Source: DAINBT01 sp036732785
GTDB lineage: Bacteria > Planctomycetota > Phycisphaerae > Sedimentisphaerales > SM23-30
Reading direction: 5' to 3'
DNA length: 13,557 nt
Assembly (NCBI GenBank): GCA_964537505.1
Contig: CAZICK010000098.1
Location: 1-13,557, forward strand
Below the pieces are notes generated by a model that saw only the letters and a list, made by a program, of their open reading frames with translations, was not told where the DNA came from and did no database searches. Position numbers and translations under genes: made by a program. Every line of letters starts with the position of its first letter. The stretch's first letter is position 1. Shown piece by piece: positions 6,859 through 13,557 of this stretch.

Positions 6859-8946
6859 CTAATCCACCTTAGGAGGAACCCATTCATGCGCACCAGTGCC
6901 ACTGCCGATAGTTGGAAATGCCGATATCCGCAGCCGCGCGCACCCCATCGGAATAAGAGTCACCATCTCCACCGGCTCATTGGAAATCGCCGGGCTTTCC
7001 TGCAGCGATCCCACCAGCCCCAGGTGATCCTTTTCCCATCCTGGTATTTTCTTCGCCCGCACCTCCAGTTCAATCGGCGCCGCACTCACATCAAACGGCT
7101 GATCATCCCTGGGCCATTCCTTTGGCGTTACCTTAAACTGCGCCTTCGGCTCTCGGTCATCCAGCACCAACCCGTAATTCCATGCCGAGGCCGGATGAAT
7201 CTCCCACGCCGGCCACTTATCCGTATCCGTTCCCATCGCCCGCACATGTTTCTCCCCGATCTTCAGCGAATACGTCAACGGTCCACGGTTCACTGACACA
7301 CCATTCTTGTTCTTTTTCCACGTGGTCAGCGTAACCTCCATTGGCAGCACAATCAGCACCTTATCGCCATCCGTCCATTCACGATCGATCATGATGTACG
7401 AACGCCCCTTGCCGCCCACGTCTATCGCCCTGCCGTTAATGGACACACGCTGAGCCTCGCACCACCCCGGCACACGCAAATACAGTGGAAACCGCACTAC
7501 CTTGCCAGTCGCAATTTCCAACTCTATCTTTTCCTCGAATGGATACTTTGTCTTCTCGGTAATCGTCACCGTCGTACCATCTCCAACCTTCGCCTTCACC
7601 TTACACGGCGCATACAGCACCGCCGCAAGCCCATTGCCCGGCGTCGCCAGCCACAGATGCTCCGCATACCGCGGCCACGCATGACCAACATTATGTTGAC
7701 AACACCGATGATAATGCGGATTGAACAGCAGCATCGCTCCATCGTTCTCGAAACCAGGTGACTTGCTATGGCGATCACACAAAATCATATTCGGAGCCGT
7801 CAGATAATGCAGCGCCTTCAGATCGGCCGTCATCGACGCCGGAAGCGAATTAAACGTAACATCCTCACACCGGTCCAGCCACAGCGGATCACCTGTAATC
7901 TTTGTCAACATCTCAAACGACAGCATATACTCAGCCATCGTGCATGTCTCCGCAGCCTGCCGCGGGCCAACATATCCCGCACGGCAGTTCTCATCCGCAC
8001 CGAACATCCCACCCGGTACCTGCCCGTACATCCCCATCACTTTCTGATAATTCCGCTCACTGGCGATCAGATGAATATCCTCTTTCGACTGCTGATAAAA
8101 CACCGTCGGCCCACGAAAACACTGAGAGATATTCACACCATGCCAGTTCGCCACGTCCGCCGTCCAATTCGCCGTATTGCGATGCACCTTCTCGGCCACT
8201 TCCAGCAAAAACTCCTCGCCGGTACGATTATACAGCCAATATATGCTCGCCAGATTATCACTTGCACGCTGCTGCTGCCAGAACGGCTCAAGGAATATAT
8301 CATCCGGCACCGTCAATTCCCACCGGAAATACTTGCTCATCATCGCAAGCACTCTTTTGTCACCACACCACTCATAATAAGATTGCAGGCAGTTCAGCAC
8401 AATCATGTTCGGCCACACGTCCGGCTTTTCCTGATATTCAGCACGCTCACCTCCCGGCCCATGCGCACCACGCAGATTCGCACGCGGCCCGAAATACCCA
8501 TCCTCACGCTGCGAACCCAGAAAACCTTCGATCCATATCTTCGCTTCCTTGATAATCCGCTCATTCCCAAGGATATATCCCAAATCGCCGAACCCTTTCA
8601 GCCAGTAAGGCATCTCCTCCCATGGAAAATCCCCCACTCCTTCAGAACTCAACCACGCGTTATTCTCCTTCTTCAGAAACTTGCTGATCTCCGTTAGATG
8701 CCCGGTAAACCCATCCGCCTCCAGTTCCAACTGTTTTCTCACCCATCCTTGCGGTTCAATCGCCCCGATCGGCAACTTTACAAAAGGACTCGCCAGCAAC
8801 GGCTCTCGGTTCCCCACATAATAATCATTCCCACCACTCACATCCGGCTTCTCTACCAACTTAACAACCTCTCCCGCGCCCATCGCACTATGCACCATCC
8901 CCACCAAAACCAACACCACCGTCAACGCGGTCCACTTACTCATCAT
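6859..8946 (-). CDS. Secreted GH127-like (DUF1680) glycoside hydrolase, divergent type
   Basis: A 695-residue predicted exported glycosidase of the beta-L-arabinofuranosidase superfamily (PF07944). A Sec-type signal peptide covers about 1-23 (hydrophobic core TALTVVLVLVGMV, likely cut after AMG). An alpha-barrel catalytic region follows, then beta-rich domains from about 440 onward (YLRVPGW at 489-495, SVNRGPLTYSL at 551-561). The zinc/catalytic cluster is retained: E333-T-C335 in AAETCTMAEY and the pair C415-C416 in HRCCQHN, where the first Cys of the pair is the nucleophile in characterised GH127 enzymes. E319 in GADENC is a candidate acid/base. The sequence LPIGAIEPQGWVRKQLELEADGFTGHL (start 58) is typical of a planctomycete-rich branch distant from the neighbouring enzyme, so the substrate may not be arabinofuranose. 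The start is the first of two adjacent ATGs (8946, 8943), after AGGAAA. Confidence 0.85.
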   Translation of the reverse strand: MMSKWTALTVVLVLVGMVHSAMGAGEVVKLVEKPDVSGGNDYYVGNREPLLASPFVKLPIGAIEPQGWVRKQLELEADGFTGHLTEISKFLKKENNAWLSSEGVGDFPWEEMPYWLKGFGDLGYILGNERIIKEAKIWIEGFLGSQREDGYFGPRANLRGAHGPGGERAEYQEKPDVWPNMIVLNCLQSYYEWCGDKRVLAMMSKYFRWELTVPDDIFLEPFWQQQRASDNLASIYWLYNRTGEEFLLEVAEKVHRNTANWTADVANWHGVNISQCFRGPTVFYQQSKEDIHLIASERNYQKVMGMYGQVPGGMFGADENCRAGYVGPRQAAETCTMAEYMLSFEMLTKITGDPLWLDRCEDVTFNSLPASMTADLKALHYLTAPNMILCDRHSKSPGFENDGAMLLFNPHYHRCCQHNVGHAWPRYAEHLWLATPGNGLAAVLYAPCKVKAKVGDGTTVTITEKTKYPFEEKIELEIATGKVVRFPLYLRVPGWCEAQRVSINGRAIDVGGKGRSYIMIDREWTDGDKVLIVLPMEVTLTTWKKNKNGVSVNRGPLTYSLKIGEKHVRAMGTDTDKWPAWEIHPASAWNYGLVLDDREPKAQFKVTPKEWPRDDQPFDVSAAPIELEVRAKKIPGWEKDHLGLVGSLQESPAISNEPVEMVTLIPMGCARLRISAFPTIGSGTGAHEWVPPKVD

Positions 8947-9038
8947 TGTTTCCTATGTTAAAACTTCTTTAATTTCGTGATTTTACCATTCCAGCGAGCG
9001 ACCAACGGGAGCGGTCCTTTGCTAATCATCTGGAACAT

Positions 9039-9078
9039 AAAAAGTGGCCATGCCACCTCCATAGCCACAAAAAGTGGC
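9039..9078 (-). terminator. Terminator-like double hairpin between the two glycosidase genes
   Basis: Read on the minus strand, GCCAC (9078-9074), five T, GTGGC (9068-9064), a short linker, GTGGC (9056-9052), ATG, GCCAC (9048-9044) and five T follow one another. The second hairpin with its T run has the shape of a weak intrinsic terminator (5 GC-rich pairs, extendable by a G-U and an A-T). The first GCCAC could also pair with the second GTGGC, which would undo the terminator. It sits in the 155-bp gap after the upstream glycosidase stop. An alternative view is that this is a relic of insertion-sequence end repeats, since AAAAAGTGGC appears twice. Confidence 0.45.
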
Positions 9079-9101
9079 GATACCTAAATTCATCTGCGAT
9101 T

Positions 9102-11531
9102 TCACTTATTCACTTTCCACTCTAATATCCCGCCTGAAAAACCCTTCTGCAACTCAACCTCTATTCGCAGTCCATCTGTTTCGACCGCATCAAACGTCAC
9201 ACGGTTGTACTTATCTTTTCCTACGCTGTACCCGCTGGCGCCGGCGACCGGCTTCCATTGATCAGAGTCTTTGTACATCAACCGCCAACTCTCCGGCGTC
9301 CTGCAACCACCGCCCGGCCCGTCGTCAAACCAATATACCGAAGACGACGACACCTTCGTCACATCCCTGAGATCATACTGCACCCATTCCTTGCCGCCGC
9401 GATGATCCCACCATGTAAACCGCGGTACGTTGTTATCATTGGAATTCTCCGGCTCAATCTGATCGTTAATCGCCTCGACAGAATCACTGCCCCAACAGTG
9501 AGATGCGCTCACCTCGGATCGGCTGGCAATCGTCGGTTCAGGCATCACCGGCACATATTCAGCTTCTCGCGGCAGCCACACTATCATCTTTCCCGTTTGC
9601 CGATTGTTCCAACTGTAATATGGGACCGCCGAAATATCTTTAGATATGAACCTGCCGTCATCTCCACTGCGAACCATCGCCTTGCCTTTGACGACCACAA
9701 CCCCACCCAGCAGATCACCACGATATTCGCTGGTCAACTGACCCTCATCAGGCAAACAAATATACCGCAAATTGTCGCCATTGTCAGCTTCTTCCAGGCA
9801 GTACACAATCGGCCCACGCTGCAGCGCCACCCGCCCGACGTCCGCTTCCACCTTCGCATGGGCCGCAACCCGCCGTATCGGCATGGGAATGTCAAGCTCA
9901 ACCACATCACCTTTCTTCCATTTGCGATGCAGCCTGACATATCCCTTATGAATATCCAACTCACTCATAGTCTTTCCATTAACCTTCAACTGCGCCGCCG
10001 ACCTGCTTGTATCGATTCCATCCGCAAACCGATATAGATCGTTCGGTACCGCCGCCCCCCTGCTCCAGCCCGGAATCCGCAAATTTACCGCAAATTGTTT
10101 CGCCTCTCCAGGCTCCACAATCAATTTTATCTTCCCATCCCACGGATAGCGAGTCTCTTGTGTCAGCTTAACCGTGTTGTTTCCTATGGCCACCTTACCT
10201 GTGCTGCCAACATACAGGTTCACATAAACACCATCATCATCCACCGCATAAATATAACCACCAACCGAACCCACAAACCGAACGATATTGCTCGGACAAC
10301 ACGAGCAACCGAACCAGGCTGTCCGCTCATGAGTTCCCTTGTCGGATTCCAGCAGATTCACATAGAAAAACTTCTCACCATCAAGCGAAACCCCTGACAT
10401 CAACCCGTTGTACAGCACCCGCTCAAACACATCGAAATAGCTTGCGTCTCCGTGCAGCAAATTCAAACGATGGCTCCAAAGCGCCATTCCTACCGACGCG
10501 CACGTCTCCGCGTACGACTTCGCGTTAGGCAGTTCATAATCCTTACTGAACCCTTCACCGCAATCGGCCACCCCGATCCCTCCGGTAATATACATCTTGT
10601 GGGCCGCCACGCTATCCCACAAGCGATCCATCGCCTTAATGTAACCTTCATCGCCCGTTATCCCCGCCATATCCGCCACTCCCGAATACAGATACATCGC
10701 ACGCACCGCATGGCCGACAATCTCACTCTGCTCACGCACCGGCTTATGATCCTGAAAATGTGGACCGAAAAGTTTCCTGCCATTTGCATTGCCACGCTCA
10801 TCCAGAAAAAATTGCGACAGTTTCAGATAACGCTCCTCACCCGTCACCCGCGCCAGCTTCACCAGCGCCAGTTCAATCTCCTCATGGCCAGGAACACCGC
10901 GTTTCCCATTCGGACCAAATACAGAATCGATATGATCGGCCAAACGAGCCGCCACGTTCAGAAAAGTCTTTTTCCCTGTGGCACGATAATGAGCCACCGC
11001 CCCTTCAAACAGGTGTCCTGCACAATACAACTCATGCTCATTTTGCAAATCCCGCCAACGTTGTTTGACATCATTCTTCAGCTTGAGGGTATTGAATGTG
11101 AAAAGATATCCATCATCCTGTTGAGCGGAAGCAATTTTATGGATAATTTCGTCAAGCTTTGCGTCAAGAACCGGGTCTTCCTGATTATGCAGGCAATACG
11201 CCGCTCCCTCAATAACCTTGTAAACATCCGAATCATTGAAATATATTCCTTCGAACTCCCCTTCCATCAGCCCACCAGCCTTCGCAAAATTACTGATTCG
11301 GCCGGTTTCCTCACACTTCTTGATAGAATGCCAAACCGTCTTGACACGGTTCGTCTCAACACGCGGACTCCAAAACTCATCCGTAATCTTCACGTCCGTA
11401 AAGGCCACCGATTGCAGCTTCTGATACCTGGCATCCATCCCCCCCGCCGCATCTGCCGACGCACTTGCCACTACATTTGCGGCCATGGCCAAAATCACAC
11501 CACCGATAACTATTCTTCTTACTCGTACCAT
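9102..11531 (-). CDS. Secreted GH127 beta-L-arabinofuranosidase with discoidin-like C-terminal domain
   Basis: An 809-residue predicted exported enzyme that would remove terminal beta-L-arabinofuranosyl groups, as in plant arabinans and arabinoglycoproteins. Numbered from the chosen start: signal peptide about 1-28 (core IVIGGVILAMAANVVA), catalytic barrel about 45-430, beta domains to about 655, then a C-terminal domain (about 665-809) with WVQYDLRDV, SVYWFDDGPGGGCRTPESWRL and a final RIEVELQKGFSGGILEWKV that resembles an F5/8 type C (discoidin) carbohydrate-binding fold. Active-site residues match characterised GH127: acid/base E326 in CGEGF, 16 residues before E342-T-C344 in YAETCASVG, and C411-C412 in GCSCCPSN, with C411 the expected nucleophile. 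The start is ATG at 11531, preceded by AAGGTGA with 5 bases between; the frame extends eight codons to a TTG at 11555 overlapping the kdsB stop. Gap to kdsB is 20 bp. Confidence 0.9.
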   Translation of the reverse strand: MVRVRRIVIGGVILAMAANVVASASADAAGGMDARYQKLQSVAFTDVKITDEFWSPRVETNRVKTVWHSIKKCEETGRISNFAKAGGLMEGEFEGIYFNDSDVYKVIEGAAYCLHNQEDPVLDAKLDEIIHKIASAQQDDGYLFTFNTLKLKNDVKQRWRDLQNEHELYCAGHLFEGAVAHYRATGKKTFLNVAARLADHIDSVFGPNGKRGVPGHEEIELALVKLARVTGEERYLKLSQFFLDERGNANGRKLFGPHFQDHKPVREQSEIVGHAVRAMYLYSGVADMAGITGDEGYIKAMDRLWDSVAAHKMYITGGIGVADCGEGFSKDYELPNAKSYAETCASVGMALWSHRLNLLHGDASYFDVFERVLYNGLMSGVSLDGEKFFYVNLLESDKGTHERTAWFGCSCCPSNIVRFVGSVGGYIYAVDDDGVYVNLYVGSTGKVAIGNNTVKLTQETRYPWDGKIKLIVEPGEAKQFAVNLRIPGWSRGAAVPNDLYRFADGIDTSRSAAQLKVNGKTMSELDIHKGYVRLHRKWKKGDVVELDIPMPIRRVAAHAKVEADVGRVALQRGPIVYCLEEADNGDNLRYICLPDEGQLTSEYRGDLLGGVVVVKGKAMVRSGDDGRFISKDISAVPYYSWNNRQTGKMIVWLPREAEYVPVMPEPTIASRSEVSASHCWGSDSVEAINDQIEPENSNDNNVPRFTWWDHRGGKEWVQYDLRDVTKVSSSSVYWFDDGPGGGCRTPESWRLMYKDSDQWKPVAGASGYSVGKDKYNRVTFDAVETDGLRIEVELQKGFSGGILEWKVNK

Positions 11532-11551
11532 TATAATCACCTTACATTTTT

Positions 11552-12289
11552 TCAACGCGATTTGTAGCGTTTGACAAACTTCGAATACTGTTCAGATGTA
11601 TCTATACCCTCTGCGCTGCGATCTACCTGGCCCACAGCAATCACTATTCCGTTTTCCAGAGCACGCAACTGCTCTAGTTTTTCCGCCTTCTCCAACGGCG
11701 TTGGCTCCAACTTACTGAGCCGAGCCAGCACCTCCCTGCGATACGCATATACCCCTAAATGCTTCCGGTATAATGGTTTATTGTCCTTCTCATCCCGCTG
11801 ATACGGTATAGGCCAGCGAGAAAAATACAGCGCATGCCCATTGCGATCCACCACCACTTTTACCACATTGGGATTATTAACATCCTCATCCTCGCCCGGC
11901 GGGAACGGGGCCGCCAATGTCGCCATATCCGCCCGGTCGTCTCCGCGCAACAATTCTATCATTTGATCAATGCTCTCAGGTTCAATCTCCGGTTCATCCC
12001 CCTGCACGTTAACTATAATATCAGCTTCCAGACTCCCGGCTACCTCCGCAATGCGGTCTGTACCGCTGATATGGTCGGTTCTGGTCATCCGCCAGGGTGC
12101 GCCAAACTCATCAGATGCCTGACCGATCCGCCGGTCATCCGTGGCTATCAAGACCCGATCCACCAGCCCAGCCTGACAGACCTGTTCGTAAACATGTTCT
12201 ATTAAATACTTTCCTGTTTCTTTAGCGAGAAGCTTCCCTGGGAAACGACTTGACGCATATCTGGCTGGAATTACCGCAACTACATTCAC
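11552..12289 (-). CDS. kdsB: 3-deoxy-manno-octulosonate cytidylyltransferase (CMP-Kdo synthetase)
   Basis: Activates Kdo with CTP to CMP-Kdo for lipopolysaccharide inner-core assembly, in the cytoplasm. The 245-residue length is usual. The nucleotide-binding N-terminus is VIPARYASSRFPGKLL (6-21, K19), followed by ATDD (49-52), SGTDRIAE (75-82), NVQGDEP with the metal-binding D98, the Kdo-site stretch HLGVYAYRREVL (177-188), EKLEQLRALENG (203-214) and the second metal ligand D230 in GIDTSEQ. The start is GTG at 12289, with AGGTGG about 4-5 bases upstream. It is the first gene of the minus-strand cluster, about 45 bases downstream of a strong predicted promoter. Its presence implies an outer membrane with Kdo-containing lipopolysaccharide. 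It consumes the CTP that PyrG, three genes downstream, produces. Confidence 0.95.
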   Translation of the reverse strand: MNVVAVIPARYASSRFPGKLLAKETGKYLIEHVYEQVCQAGLVDRVLIATDDRRIGQASDEFGAPWRMTRTDHISGTDRIAEVAGSLEADIIVNVQGDEPEIEPESIDQMIELLRGDDRADMATLAAPFPPGEDEDVNNPNVVKVVVDRNGHALYFSRWPIPYQRDEKDNKPLYRKHLGVYAYRREVLARLSKLEPTPLEKAEKLEQLRALENGIVIAVGQVDRSAEGIDTSEQYSKFVKRYKSR

Positions 12290-12310
12290 GTAACCACCTG
12301 TTGCTTACAG

Positions 12311-12328
12311 GGTTAATGTTAATTAACC
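12311..12328. promoter_or_regulatory. Inverted repeat GGTTAAT-gtta-ATTAACC upstream of kdsB
   Basis: Perfect 7-bp arms around a 4-bp centre, located between the predicted kdsB promoter and its ribosome site, about +6 to +23 of the expected transcript. The position suits an operator or a weak leader stem. The AT-rich composition makes a DNA-binding-protein site more likely than a stable RNA hairpin. No T run follows, so it is not a terminator. Confidence 0.4.
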
Positions 12329-12340
12329 AACTGCACGGGA

Positions 12341-12369
12341 ATAATAACAAAACGCCGCCAAACTGTCAA
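12341..12369 (-). promoter_or_regulatory. Sigma70-type promoter for the kdsB cluster
   Basis: On the minus strand the -35 box is TTGACA (12369-12364) and the -10 box TATTAT (12346-12341), separated by exactly 17 bp. The -35 is a perfect match and the -10 is five of six to TATAAT. Transcription would start near 12334, leaving a leader of about 45 bases before the GTG of kdsB. It is the best promoter match I found in the window and would serve kdsB and, by read-through, the genes to 3567. Confidence 0.7.
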
Positions 12370-12571
12370 AACTATTATCAACACCCGGCCACATTTGAGG
12401 TGACCTCGAACGATTCTGCCGAGTAACCCAAATCATTACGGCGGTATCGAATAGGCCAGTTTTAACACCTGTGCCGTTCAGGTAAATCTTTGTGGTTTTT
12501 ACGCAACAAAGGCCATTTTGAACACAACGTGCGCACTTTCTTTATAACTGCTTATATCATACAGCATTACG
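12370..12571. other. Gene-free divergent region between kdsB promoter and PilZ leader
   Basis: No credible gene on either strand. It contains an odd palindrome, GAGGT-G-ACCTC (12397-12407), extendable to eight bases a side with one mismatch, just upstream of the kdsB -35 box, where a regulator could bind. A weak promoter candidate facing right is TTGAAC (12518-12523), 17 bp, TTTATA (12541-12546); the match is poor. Confidence 0.3.
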
Positions 12572-12607
12572 AACATTGCTGCCCGGGCAATGTTGCGAAT
12601 TGGCAAC
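12572..12607 (+). promoter_or_regulatory. Two overlapping hairpins in the PilZ gene leader
   Basis: AACATTGC (12572-12579) pairs with GCAATGTT (12587-12594) over a 7-base loop. GTTGC (12592-12596) pairs with GCAAC (12603-12607) over a 6-base loop. They share bases 12592-12594, so only one can be fully formed. If the PilZ transcript starts upstream, these would be leader RNA structures; otherwise the first could be a DNA operator. Confidence 0.35.
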
Positions 12608-12680
12608 GACCGGTAATGTAGTATGGCAAAGACGCCTTGATAGTTATATTCCTATATTTCGAGCCATGCCAATATGTTAT

Positions 12681-12720
12681 AGGTACTTATCTATATTATA
12701 TGGCAGTACCTGCCTTTTTT
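12681..12720 (+). terminator. Terminator-like hairpin with a competing upstream pairing, ahead of the PilZ gene
   Basis: GGCAG (12702-12706), a TAC loop and CTGCC (12710-12714) run straight into six T (12715-12720), the form of a short intrinsic terminator, though a 5-bp stem is weak. AGGTAC (12681-12686) can instead pair with GTACCT (12706-12711), destroying the terminator stem. This is the topology of an attenuator. It lies about 118 bp before the PilZ ATG. Alternatively it terminates an unseen upstream transcript, or the pairing is fortuitous. Confidence 0.35.
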
Positions 12721-12837
12721 GGCATTGCCTTTGCGCAAAATAATCTTATTGTTGAGCTTTTTGCTATATATTCGGGTAGCCGTCCCGGACCAGACAAAGA
12801 TTGCAAGGTTGATCGGCCTCAAGAGAGCTTTACTACG

Positions 12838-13236
12838 ATGGAAACTTCGACTGCAAGAAATCCCAGGCCCGAACCAGGTCCCCAAGAGGACAGAAGGGCT
12901 CATCGCCGGCTAGATATTCGCCTGCCAGTGACCTTTCACCGTGTGGGTAGAGCCATATCCAACATTAACATTAGCCGATCTACAACTATAAATGTAAGTA
13001 CGGGCGGTGTTTACTTCGAAACGAACCGTAGCGATATTGAAGTCGGGGATCGCCTGGCTCTATCGTTTGAAATCGATCCGCACGATCAGCGTTTTCCCCC
13101 CAACGGGACGATAACAACGGTAGCTGAAGTGGTTCGCCTGGAACCTCTGGAAAACCAATCTGTCCTGAATGATATGCCCTTAATGCGTTATGGCCTCGCA
13201 GTTAAGTTCAGACAGCCACTGAAGTTATCGTTATAA
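12838..13236 (+). CDS. PilZ-domain protein, probable cyclic di-GMP receptor
   Basis: A 132-residue soluble protein formed almost wholly of a PilZ domain, which binds the second messenger cyclic di-GMP and passes the signal to a partner controlling motility, adhesion or exopolysaccharide. Both binding motifs are present: R20-A-H-R-R24 (RxxxR) and N52-V-S-T-G-G57 ([D/N]xSxxG), followed by VYFET and a barrel strand ending RYGLAVKFRQP. Residues 1-18 are charged and probably disordered. The start is ATG at 12838, with only a loose AAGAGAG about 10 bases upstream; the frame is open back to a TTG at 12637, but that stretch overlaps the leader hairpins and codes for nothing recognisable. It is the only plus-strand gene right of the cluster, with no linked cyclase, phosphodiesterase or motility gene in view. 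Confidence 0.82.
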   Translation: METSTARNPRPEPGPQEDRRAHRRLDIRLPVTFHRVGRAISNINISRSTTINVSTGGVYFETNRSDIEVGDRLALSFEIDPHDQRFPPNGTITTVAEVVRLEPLENQSVLNDMPLMRYGLAVKFRQPLKLSL

Positions 13237-13557
13237 CGAATGCTCTACTTGGAAGCGGCGGAGTTGGCATTTGCAACATTTTTGCGACAGAATTGACTCC
13301 AACGCCGGTCACAGAGAACGTCACAAGGGCTTGGGGGCGTGTCGATACGCATCTCTATCAAGCGCAAAAGTGGCGATGGTTATGCCTGAATATGCCGTAA
13401 ACAACACCACTACTTAACCGCAACAGGAAAATGTCCAATTCACACCCAACCAATACACCCCTACACTCCCAAATTCTGCATGGAAACCAAGCAGCACCAA
13501 TAAGTTACGTCATTTGCTGAAAAATAATAAAAAAAAACTTGCAAAAAAAATGTGATT
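13237..13557. other. Gene-free region at the right edge
   Basis: No plausible gene, RNA or strong terminator is seen in these 321 bases after the PilZ gene. The last 45 bases are very A-rich and end with TTGCAA followed by an A run, which could be the -35 part of a promoter for a gene beyond the window. Confidence 0.4.

Noticed and set aside
7768..8697. Plus-strand open frame of 309 codons opposite the second glycosidase
   Set aside because: Low-complexity His/Arg/Ile-rich product with no family features; shadow of the minus-strand gene.
10452..11567. Plus-strand open frame of 371 codons opposite the GH127 gene
   Set aside because: No domain or ribosome site, composition typical of an antisense shadow; the opposite strand has a clear enzyme with catalytic residues in place.
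12612..12670. GEMM-type cyclic di-GMP riboswitch before the PilZ gene
   Set aside because: A GGCAAAGACGCC string is suggestive but the conserved core blocks and helices I know for GEMM are not in the right order.
12637..12837. N-terminal extension of the PilZ protein from a TTG at 12637
   Set aside because: The 67 extra residues are not part of the PilZ domain, the start has no ribosome site, and the stretch includes the T-tract hairpin at 12702-12720.
13366..13377. AAAAGTGGCGAT shared with 9070-9081, taken as a second insertion-sequence relic
   Set aside because: A few shared 12-mers are expected by chance in 13.5 kb; nothing else around 13366 supports a mobile element.

Overview
The window looks like a chromosomal segment of a Planctomycetota bacterium, most likely of the Phycisphaerae type. 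This is an inference from gene content: kdsB and pyrG on one strand in one cluster, a DUF1844 gene directly after pyrG, two secreted GH127-type arabinofuranosidases and a free-standing PilZ protein. No rRNA, tRNA or CRISPR array was seen.

Layout. Positions 1-133 hold non-coding repeats and what may be the end of an IS21-type insertion sequence lying off the left edge. A two-gene minus-strand unit follows: a class I methyltransferase (1503-2192) and hemW (249-1394). A GT4 glycosyltransferase (2427-3479) diverges from it on the plus strand. Facing that gene is a long minus-strand cluster, 12289 down to 3567: kdsB, a GH127 enzyme with a discoidin-like C-terminus, a second divergent GH127-like enzyme, pyrG, a DUF1844 protein and an S49 peptidase (SppA). 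A near-consensus sigma70-type promoter (TTGACA, 17 bp, TATTAT) lies just upstream of kdsB. On the plus strand to the right is a PilZ-domain protein (12838-13236) with a structured leader, then about 320 bp without a gene.

How the genes fit together. KdsB (CMP-Kdo synthesis) uses the CTP that PyrG makes, so these two form a sensible envelope and nucleotide pair. The DUF1844 protein and SppA are short-spaced followers. The two secreted glycosidases have no obvious link to this core and sit between kdsB and pyrG, with a terminator-like double hairpin in the 155-bp gap between them. The GT4 enzyme and methyltransferase may modify sugars or envelope material, but their substrates cannot be read from sequence.

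Most of the window is ordinary. The strongest leads are the CTP synthase, where the third residue of the glutaminase triad is Cys instead of Glu and the UTP-site motif is altered; the glycosidase pair inside the kdsB-pyrG cluster; and two stretches with mutually exclusive hairpins ahead of genes (9039-9078 and 12681-12720).
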